Assembly: GCA_001687465.1 (NCBI GenBank)
Contig: LVLI01000140.1
Coordinates: 1-64,000 of the forward strand
DNA: 64,000 nt
Direction of reading: 5' to 3'
Source: Halocafeteria seosinensis
Lineage: Eukaryota; Sar; Bigyra; Bicosoecida
This document shows, piece by piece, positions 44,301-53,455 of this stretch. Both the position numbers and the translations under genes were made by a program. Positions within the stretch are counted from its first letter, which is position 1, and every line of letters starts with the position of its first letter. The notes under the pieces were generated by a model. That model did no database searches and had not been told where the DNA came from. It saw only the letters and a program-made list of their open reading frames with translations.

Positions 44301-45696
44301 TTCTGTGGCGGATTTACAGTGCGAAAGCCGCTTGCAAGAGCTTCGGACTCAAGCCGAGAGGGGCCAACTAGGCTCGGCTAGTCGCACGTCCGCCTACCGA
44401 GTGAGGTTGAACAGCTATCTGCAGAGTCAACGGACGGCAATCTACTCTACGGACCTGAGACTGGCTCATGCGGGACACGATGAGAAACAACGTAGAGGAC
44501 ACTCGAATTCCGTCGTGACGGAGACGGTGAAGAGCAAGAGTGCTTCCGTGGAGAACCAAGAAACCAGCATGACGAGCAAACGAACGGCATCTACTCGCCC
44601 TCGAACGACTTCCCTACAGTGGATCAACGAGCACAGTGATCCGTTACTCCTGTGTGGCTCGGAGGATGGTTCGGTCAGAGTTTGGAGGAATTTATTTCGA
44701 GAAGGCGATGACGTACAGAGAGAACCGCATTCCCAGCCCTCGTTTTGTCCCTACCAACAAATGCCTCATGTATCGCTTGGAAGCGATAGGCGATCTAGTA
44801 TAGATAGTTATGCGGCTTATCCCCAAGAGGAGCACAGCATTGAGTCATTCATTGCCCTTCCCGATATGCACCACCGGTACTTGCGAGCGAAAGCGTCAAG
44901 TTCTAAACAAGGCAAGGCCAAAGGGTCTGGATTATTGACGTCCTGGATTCCGTGCAACGGCTCGCTTGCTGTTGCAGGGAATTCGCCGTTCGTACGAGTA
45001 TGGGATTTGGACTGTGCACAGTGCATTGGTTTAATGCCCAGTGGAAGTGATTCATGTGTTACATCCTTGACTACGTCCTGGCCAGGAAGTGGCGTATTGG
45101 TGGCCGGCTGTGGAAACGGCACAATCACATTGCTAGATACACGAGACCCACAGCGACGACCCGCCTGGACCTCAGAGAGTCAGAAGTCGTTACCTCGACG
45201 GCTGAAAGAACACAAAAAATGGGTAGTGAGAGTGTGCCAGCCCCGGTGTGGGACTGGGAATGCTCTAGTCTCGGGATCAGTGTCGGGTGAAGTGAAGTTC
45301 TGGGACTTGCGCAAGGGTGCTACCGAGAGCTGTGTTAATACGCTTCAGGCTCACAACCATCCGATGACAGCGATGGCTTTGCATGACTACGCTCCAATAT
45401 TAGCCACCGGCTCTCACAGCCAAAATGTGAAACTGTGGTACACAAATCCGAATGGTGTCCCTGTCGACGGCGCTTCTGCCGCGAGGGCGTTGAGCCCCGA
45501 TGGAAACGTTGGTCCCCGCGTAGACCCGCAGTTAAAGCATATCATTAGGTTCCATGACGGATTCTTGGGGCAGCGTATCGGTCCCGTCTCCTGCTTAGAG
45601 TTTCATCCCTATGAGATGCTCTTAGGAATCGGGACTGTTGATAATATCGTGTCCCTTCACATGGCCGGGAATAAGTTTGATGAAGATGGTATGTAA
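38380..45696 (+). CDS. RPTOR: Raptor-like TORC1 scaffold subunit
   Basis: Intronless and very long, 2438 residues (human Raptor is about 1335). The N-terminal ~330 residues are disordered. The Raptor N-terminal caspase-like domain starts near 333: [55 protein letters not shown] at about 422, [12 protein letters not shown], and [14 protein letters not shown]. The His of GHG is kept, but the position of the pseudo-catalytic Cys reads LLMDSNGSG (Ser, about 472). HEAT-like helices follow ([49 protein letters not shown]). The C-terminal ~450 residues form a WD40 propeller ([46 protein letters not shown]). Raptor recruits substrates to TOR kinase. Long Ser/Gly/Pro-rich inserts explain the size. Confidence 0.93.
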   Translation: [2438 protein letters not shown]

Positions 45697-45875
45697 GAAT
45701 TATATCGTTAACTTAGTTTTCCCCGTTACCCATAATATGTCGTATTAGCACAATAATGTACACACACTGCCGTCGGAAATTAGACAAAAAGAAAAAGGAT
45801 CTGTGCTACTGTACTCGTGGGACGAATAGTGAAGGCCGTTTATGTAGGTTAAATCACTCTCGAAGTAGCTAGCAC

Positions 45876-47071
45876 TTAGCTTGCATCATCATCAATCTTA
45901 GGAGCCAAGTAGTAACGAATGTAGCCAATATTACCAATTTTATATTCGACCACCAATGGCACCTCGTCGCTCATGCACAGGCGCACCGACTTTCCCAATG
46001 GAGTTGCCTGAATGATGAAACCGTGCATCACAACGTGTGCTACTAGACACTTTATGAGATTGCAGCAAGCTTACCTTCGTGAAGAAGTTGAGGTAACGCA
46101 AAGCGAAGGTCAGAGACACTGGGCTCTCCATGCTAATGACAGTTTTTTCATCGGCCTGCGAGCAAGAGGGAAGGATTCTGGAACGACTCTGAAAAGCACG
46201 GTTCATGAAGAACGGTACTTACGCTATCAGCATTCGTATTCTGGCGTCTCGTAACACTTCCTGATCCCGTATCTCCGCTTACGGAGAAAGTTACTCCTTC
46301 CTTTGTGCACGAAATTGTGCAGGTGTCTCCAATGACACTTAGGTCACGCACAATCCGCTGGAATTCCCCCGAGGGCATTTGTACGGTGCAGTTGTATTTG
46401 GTGTCCGGGATGCCCAAGCTCTCACTATCTATGGCCATTAGTTTCATCGTAAATTCGGCTACTCCTTCTTGTTCTGTATAGACATAAAAGGTGAATGAAT
46501 TCCGCTTCGTCGGTAGTGGGGTGGCAACTCCCTTTTATCTTGTTTTGAATTCCAACTCTTTTTGGCGTTTCGTGCTCCCCTATACCGTCCCATTGTAGCC
46601 ATTTCAAATGCTACACGACCCCACAGAGCGAGAAGACAGACATGCCTCGACCAACAGAGATGATCATGTGGGTCTCTATCCCTCTCGGAACGAGCAACTA
46701 GGGGCATGTAAAGCCCTTGTGCACAGGGAGAATGACGTCCAAAAAGACTTACTGGGGCTTTCAAATTTGAAGCAGATTTCATCCTGTTGTGGATCCGCCG
46801 AGATAGTGATGATATCATCTTGCCCGGAGCACTTGAGGATCTTTGATAGGGCGACCATATTGAGACCCAAAGACATCTCCTGATCGCATCGGTAATGATC
46901 AAAATCCTGTCCTCGGAGCAGCAGAGACACCAACGAGACGTGGGATGAATCCATGGCTTGCAAGGAGATGCCTTCTTTGGAGCAATCCAAGTTCGCGTCG
47001 GTCACGAGGTCCTTCATGGCCTCGACGACCATCTTAAAGATCTTGCCTTGAACGAGACGGGCTTCAAACAT
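45876..47071 (-). CDS. PCNA: Proliferating cell nuclear antigen (DNA sliding clamp)
   Basis: Four exons (47071-46753, 46473-46223, 46155-46075, 46007-45876) give 260 residues, the standard PCNA length. [20 protein letters not shown] opens the protein; [113 protein letters not shown] and YYLAPKI follow as in all PCNA. The trimeric ring tethers DNA polymerase delta and many PIP-box proteins to DNA. The usual acidic C-terminus is present (DDDAS). Its stop lies 179 bp from the Raptor stop (convergent). Confidence 0.97.
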
Positions 47072-47473
47072 CTTTATAAAGGTATGTTTTGACGTGTGTA
47101 AATTTCAAAAAAAAATCGGGTAAAAAAAGTAAATAGACACAGTTGTATGCCTTCCAAAACACCAATCTCAACTCGATTCGGCGACCACTAGTATCTAGTT
47201 TGATATGACTAACAGATCGGTAAGAAGACAACCCTGAATGCACCGTATAAACTGTCCGAAAAAGGGAGGTATCCATTCCCCCACAATTCAAATCGTGGCT
47301 GCATTTGAATCAAGTAGCAGGAATGTTTGCCCGGTTGTAACTTCAACGTGAGAATCTGTTAGTGACATGCGGGTACAAGTGCAAGTGCAACCGAGAATTG
47401 GTTAGGAATTTCGAAGAGGTTTTTTTGTTTTGTTTTTGTTTTTGGACGAGCTGGAACTTCAGTGCAAACCAAT
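47072..47473. promoter_or_regulatory. Shared promoter of PCNA and the PLP enzyme gene
   Basis: A 400-bp gap between divergent genes. A/T-rich runs lie near 47107-47131 and a T-rich run near 47420-47445 just before the PLP-enzyme ATG. No gene or RNA seen. Confidence 0.4.
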
Positions 47474-48980
47474 ATGGCGACGCAACAAGGAAATGATTTA
47501 GGCGATGATAGTGCCGTCCTCAATCTGAAAGCACTCGGCAACCGTATCCGAAGAGCTCATGCCGCTATACAACCCTATGTGAGGAGGACACCTGTGGAAT
47601 TCAGTCAATGTCTCTCAACGTCGCAAGGGTCCGTTCATTTGAAACTCGAGTCTGAGCAATGTACAGGTTGGTCCCACTCGCTAACGATTGCACGAAATGG
47701 ATACGAAGTGCATCACGGAATGCGATCATGGTGGACGCAGGCTCGTTTAAAGTCAGAGGGGCTGTAAATAAAGTCTTCTGCGAACTCACCAGAGCGTCTA
47801 GAGTGGATGTAGGTTGCTGTCTTGTGTTTGCTTGCAATCCGAGCATTCAATATCATTGCTCTCTTTCTCGCGTTCGTCTACAGAATTCCAGTCCGCAACC
47901 TCTTCGGTTGACCACAGGTAACTTGCTCTCCTCGATCTTCATACTTGCTTATGCTCGATTGCAAGAAATGGGCACCGCACTGTTTCGCAGCTAGTACTGG
48001 GAACCATGCCCTGGCAACAGCGTACGCAATCCAGACAGTACCAGGTGGCGACTACACCATAGCGGAAGTATACCTCCCAAACAATGTCTCTGAGGCAAAA
48101 ATGAAGCTTCTCCGGTAAGCATGTTGTCTTCTGACTTATGATGCAACGAGTAATGCTCAAGTAATCATCGTTGCGCTGATCGAAACAGTTCAAGTGGATT
48201 GCATCTACGGGAAGTGGACTCCAACGATTGTGCAGTTTCCGAGGTTAAAGCAAGGGAAGCAGCTGACGGAAGTGAAAATACCATATTCGTCTCACCTTAT
48301 AACGATTTGGACGTAATATGTGGACAAGGAACTATTGCATTGGAAATAATGGAGCAGTTAAACCACAACGTGGACTATATCTTTGTGCCTGTTGGTGGAG
48401 GCGGCATGATCAGTGGCATCGCAGCATACATCAATGCATATTATCCGGACTGTAAAGTCATCGGTTGCCAACCTCGATCGAACGCATGCATGGCAGAGAG
48501 TCTTCAGAAAGGTAGACTGCTGGGGGACGACGAATTCGAAAATAAACCAACGCTCTCAGATGGAACGTCTGGTGGGATAGAGGTAAGGTGCTTGCATTTG
48601 TGGGTTTGCTTCAAGTAAGCATACTACATTGGATTGGGTATGAAGATACAGGCCAAGTCTCTTACATTTCCAATGTGCCGAAATCTTGTTCACGATTGGA
48701 TCCTTGTCAGTGAAGAAGAGATTGAAAAATCAATGGTCCTTGTGATGCAACATCACCACAAAATTATAGAAGGCAGTGCAGCTGTAACGGTCGCAGCCTA
48801 TAATCAACGGAAAGACAAGTACCAGGATAAGAATGTTGCAATCGTGTAAGTATCCGATCCGTTAGTGCCCTTTCTGCCAAGTGCAATCGTTGAACAAGCA
48901 TTCTCCTAATCGACAGATGCTGTGGAGCGAACATCAACCTCGAGCGATTGAACGGAATCCTGCAAAAACACTCTAGCTAA
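47474..48980 (+). CDS. Serine racemase / threonine dehydratase-type PLP enzyme
   Basis: Seven exons (47474-47666, 47741-47808, 47884-47917, 47991-48114, 48189-48582, 48652-48845, 48917-48980) give 356 residues. This is fold-type II: ESEQCTGSFKVRGAVNKVFC carries the PLP-binding Lys in SFKxRG (split by intron 1), ASTGNHALA is the phosphate-loop partner, FVSPYNDLDVICGQGTIALE and VPVGGGGMISGIAAYINAYY give the Gly-rich PLP phosphate loop. The compact size without a C-terminal ACT regulatory domain favours serine racemase or catabolic threonine dehydratase over biosynthetic IlvA. It would convert L-serine or L-threonine to D-serine or keto acids plus ammonia; the specificity cannot be decided here. 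The fourth exon acceptor was chosen by phase. Confidence 0.88.
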
Positions 48981-49114
48981 TTGATGTTTCTACTTCTCCA
49001 ATTCGATAAACATTATACGTGCGGTTCACTAAATCGAAGTCTTTCTTGTAACATATTCCGCCATTGTTCTCGTAGTCGGTGCTGTCGCTAAACATTCCAG
49101 GAGGCACTCATTTT

Positions 49115-49802
49115 TTAAAGGTGTAGCGGCCGTAAATCCTTAGGCTTGATCTTCTTTCTACAGCAGGGGCATTCCTTTCTTGTACTCATGCTGCGATCAA
49201 TGCAGCTGCGATGGAATATGTGCCCACAAGCCGTACACACCGGTTTTTTCCGTCCTGTATTCGCGGACGAGACACTATCGTAACAAATAACACATTCTGT
49301 CAAGCGAGATTCGGTTTCGACATTCTGATACGCTTTGGACTGTGCTGGAGGACCACTCTGCGCCGAAGGCGGCCCTGCAGTCGCCGGTTGTACGCCGTGT
49401 GACGGCTTTCCTTGTTGTTGCTGTTGTTGATGATACGCCCAACGGCCGTGTTGTACTGTGGTTATTTCTACATCATCCAATCCTCCGACCCTTTGCTGCG
49501 GCGGTGTCAATACTTCTATATAATCACTGTCGGGCTGTGTGGCCGCTTGCATACACCTCCTGCGCTTCCTCACATGCGTCGAAGGATTCCCCCCGGTAGC
49601 CGCGGAGGCTGCGCTCTGGGCGCTGCTGCTGCCAGCGTCGTGGTTGCATGTTTCCCCTATTATCTCCACTTCATCGTCTGTCCACCCCCACAATGTCGAC
49701 ATAAGCATATAGTAAAATGTACACAGTTTCTTATGAGACCACTGAAAGACACATACCTGGGTCCTCGTAGACGAAATTGGGGGTATAATATGCAGCTGCC
49801 AT
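49115..49802 (-). CDS. RING-finger protein (probable E3 ubiquitin ligase)
   Basis: Two exons (49802-49757, 49677-49115; 79-nt intron) give 202 residues. The N-terminus MAAAYYTPNFVYEDPDDEVE is followed by a Ser/Ala/Gln-rich middle with a HQQQQQQGK run. The C-terminal RING reads CVICYDSVSSANTGRKKPVC, then CGHIFHRSCID, then ECPCCRKKI: spacing C-x2-C ... C-x-H-like CGHIFH ... C ... C-x2-C fits a C3HC4/C3H2C3 zinc RING. Such domains bind E2 enzymes. Target unknown. The middle contains DSDYIEVL and DDVEITTV, which resemble SUMO-interacting hydrophobic patches; this is suggestive only. Stop is 134 bp from that of the PLP enzyme. Confidence 0.75.
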
Positions 49803-50318
49803 ATTTTTCTTTGCCTCAAAAAAAAGGCCAAAAGGGGGCCACGATATAAACACTATTTCCTCACGATTTTCGGACACCAGTTCCGCTGCATAATGAGAGT
49901 TCTGTAACTTGTGCGTCTGATGCAAAGGATAGCTCTGGGGTGCTGTGGCACTAACAAACGTGTTGAAGAGCCTTCTGCGCAGTGTTCTGGTTCAAATGAA
50001 GGACGAAGATTTGATTGTCGTTAACGCTGAATTTCGGCTGAAAGCCCCTTCTAAGGGCCTTCTTCAAGAAGGCAAAGAATGCATGCAACTTGTAACAACA
50101 ACAACAAACGAAAGGATGACGATTTGATACTCAGCAAAGGTAGAACCTTGCTGTGAAAAGCGCGAAGGAGATATGCTTGGTTGCCAACTTGCCACTAAGG
50201 CACATCAAGTTTGCTTCACAAAATGTGGACGTGGACGGTGATTGCAGTTCGCAGTCTAAACCAACTATGACTCGTCTATGAGTTACGTGCCATTGGATTT
50301 CAACGAAGACAAGTGCGT
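49803..50318. other. Intergenic, no gene seen
   Basis: A 515-bp gap between the RING gene start and the HORMA gene 3' end on the same strand. A short plus-strand frame (49945-50127) is not convincing. Poly-A run near 49819. Confidence 0.4.
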
Positions 50319-52608
50319 TTAGTACCTGGAGCGATTCAGCTCTGCATAACTCCGAGCCTGCATGAGCGCTTTGGAAACGAATTTGTTGCTCCCGCTCTTG
50401 GACTTCTGAGTGGGTCGACTTGTTGTTTTTCGCATTTTGGATTGCGCAGCAGAATGGTTTCTTAAAGCATCTTTGTCACGACCTCTCTTCGATGATTGTG
50501 CAAAGACTCTTGTCGCTGGGTTTAACGGAGCTGGTTTTCGCTGAGGCGGCTCCCACGCTGGTTCCTCAAAATCTAGCTCGTCAGTCCTGTATTGCGCGTC
50601 ATTGGAATATGAGGACAACAAGGGCATTGCACCATTTGGAGGCGCGCATTGATGGACTTACGATCTCTTAGGTGGTGTATCTGCTAGATATCGTTTCTGC
50701 GCTTCAAAATGTCGTGGTGCATGGCGTCACGGACTACTCGGTACGCAACGATAGTGAACGTACTGTGGCTGTGTTTCCGATTCGTTCTCGCTTGACTTGT
50801 TGGTAATCACTGGATTCAAGGTTAACGCTGCTGGATTTGGGCTCTGTCAAAGGAGTTGTGGTGCTCTCTACTTCTCTCTTTATTGAGCGTACTGATTCGC
50901 TCTTTTTCTTCTCAGGAGACAGCGCTGCCGCAACCTTGGGCTTTGCCTGCACAGGGACTTTGTTGGGGAGAATATGCGAAGCTGATCCACTCTTAAGTGA
51001 CTTTGAGGGCTCTGCATTTCCACTATTGTGACGCTTCCATACAACTTCATATCTCTCCCCCATTCCCTTCTTCTTTCGGAGCACCCCTTTTTCCGAAAGC
51101 TTCCTCAGCGTATTTTTCACGGCTTGGAGCGGTAGATCAAAATGATGTTGGAGCTGCGATTTTAGGACACGCTCTAATCATGGGGATACACAAAGTGCAC
51201 TACTGTCCGAAGCACCATACCGCGACTAACGAAACTACACCTTGATCGACGAGGAACTCCTGGATCTGCTTTTCAAACGTAGGCGCCTTTGTCTGCAGTC
51301 ATTAGAGACGACATCAGTTAGGACTGAAAAGGTATTCACGCTTCTTTTGATAAACCTGACCGTCGTTTCTTCGTTTTTTCCGTGAAATGCGATATGATCA
51401 TCATCGGAAACTGGACTGTCCGGTTGAGGCTCCACGAATGCCACTTTGATGTTTAGCTTGTGATCCTTTGTCATTACACTCCCACAAGGGATCTGCGTGG
51501 AAGCAGAAGTTTGATTTATGAATGAAGGACCCCAGAGTGTCTTTGGCGTTACTTACTTTGGTAGGCGCCTCATTGAAACATATTTTGTCATCCTCACAAT
51601 CCTCAAAATGAGGCGGGTTCCACCTGCAACTTGTTAGAGCAAGCTCGCTCTTCCGCACATTGACGAATAAGGAGGGAGAACACACTCACCCTGGATCTTC
51701 CAGTCGCTCGTCGTAATAGAACTGCAGAAGCCTAACTCGGTGATTGCATCGGCACGAGTCGGATGTACTACTCTTGACTTACTAGTTTCATGGACAAGCG
51801 CTTCTTTCGAGGTAGTGGTGGGAGAGAGTTCAACGTAGTAACCAATGCTCTTACCATCCCTTTAGTAGTATCGAGAACTGCATAGGGCAACCCATCCCCG
51901 GTACGTTGCTCGTACGGCTGGATAAGTTCGACATTCACTAACCAGATGTCTGAGAGAAGGCGTTTTCACCTTTCACTTGAATGACGCACTGGACGGAGTC
52001 ATCGTCTGGATAGGAAACTCGGAAGACGTATGTTTCGATCAGTCGATTGGTATTCTCGTCGGAGACATTGAACACAACGGAACGTAGAATTCGCTTCTCA
52101 AGTGTAGGAAACACCCCATCTTCCAACCACTGCGAGATCTGTTGGGCTTCTTTGGCGACGCCGTCGTTTAGCTCGTCGTCGGAAAACTGTATGGTTACAT
52201 TCGAAGAAAAAGAGTAGCTTTGGGTCACCATTGACAATTTGGAGGATACAACATACTCTTCGCAAGCTCTTGACCTCCATGCTGTACATACAAAGATACG
52301 AAGCCGTCTTGTTTGGAAGTAAAAGCTTGGAACACACTCCGGAGACTCACCCAGCCATTCGATTCATTTTGAAGTTACCTTCGTCAAAGATTCCTCGAAG
52401 CCATAGCACCTGGATTCGAAAGCGCCAGTCAAAGGAAAACTGTGTAAAAAGCTTATACCTGGCAATTGATGTTATATTTACTTACTTGTCCTACAGCGAC
52501 CCGAAGGAGATTCTTGCACACCGCCAGCGACTGTTGGGCGTTCACAGGAGGTACTGTCGTTTGCTTTGAACGGACTTCCGTCGCTTGGGTTGCTGCTGCT
52601 CGTCCCAT
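50319..52608 (-). CDS. HORMA-domain protein with winged helix (Hop1/HORMAD-like, meiotic)
   Basis: Twelve exons can be joined: 52608-52486, 52409-52351, 52281-52257, 52186-51943, 51859-51783, 51721-51690, 51623-51557, 51492-51361, 51292-51241, 51173-50745, 50683-50662, 50586-50319, giving 509 residues. HORMA signatures: NAQQSLAVCKNLLRVAVGQ, VLWLRGIFDEGNFKMNRMAG, ISQWLEDGVFPTLEKRILRS, ETYVFRVSYP, VRALVTTLNSLPPLPRKKRL, SMKLFYYDERLEDPGWNPP and TKIPCGSVMTKDHKLNIKVA. A winged-helix-like segment follows (FEKQIQEFLVDQERVLKSQL ... LRKLSEKGVLRKKKGMGERY), then a basic tail. Hop1/HORMAD proteins organise meiotic chromosome axes and crossing-over. The donor at 51361 (gtcagg) and the small exon at 50662 are chosen by phase and are the weakest joins. 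The winged helix is typical of some Hop1 proteins. Confidence 0.85.
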
Positions 52609-53455
52609 AGTGTTCCTTAATGCTTCTGCGTATCATTTTGAAGCATTGAATGCGCTTCAGTACGAGAGGAATCGAAGCCTTCTGGTGAACATCTTTTTAA
52701 GCTGGAATGTACCTTTCTTATATCCGCAGAGGGTACTAATAGTAAATATTCGTACTCCCTGATTGAGCACTCTGGTGGAAATTATGAAAATGATACAAAT
52801 GAACTGTGAATAGTGTGATGAAGAGCTCGTTTCCGGAAAAAGGAATTCTTGAGAATTCTACGGACGGACGTTGTGGCTCATGCAGAGTGAGCAAAGCAGT
52901 ATCTGAGACGTATTTACCTTGAAGCTAGCTTTTCCCTTTCCGTTGTGGTGAAATTATTCGGTGAATATAAAGTATAACAAAACACCATCAGGATTTAACA
53001 ATGATACAGGGGAAAGGAATCCATATCGAGAAGAATTCAAATTCGTGGGGAGCGGAGATTCAGGAATTTCCAGTTTTCTTCCTTTCTTACAATGCACTTT
53101 GATACCCTCAATCGTGTATTATCATTTTTACACAGCTAGTAGCTGTGCCTCTGCTATCCGGGCACCTCGCGGTGTAGCCTGTAGATACCTTATTCCACTC
53201 AGCAGAAGCTCGGATTGCTTGTTGATATAATCCCATTCTGTTCTTCTTTCATCACGTCATCCTCCTCTAACCCTATTTCCATACCCATTTTCCACCATCT
53301 AGTTCGTTTTGACGGATTGAATGGCAAGTAGCAGTACCACCTATGTCTGTTTGCGGGATTCTCCGGATCCCAGCGACCTCCCCGGCGAAGGTCGCGATGA
53401 GTCACTTCGACGAGGCACCCTCCCGGGTCAAAATGCCGCTCCTCCTTGACATTCA
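52609..53455. promoter_or_regulatory. Intergenic region between divergent HORMA and ODC genes
   Basis: An 850-bp gap with both promoters. A plus-strand frame from 53321 (MASSSTTYVCLRDSPDPSDL) runs 42 codons and could be an upstream or alternative ODC exon, but it has no homology I can see. No RNA gene or repeat. Confidence 0.35.
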
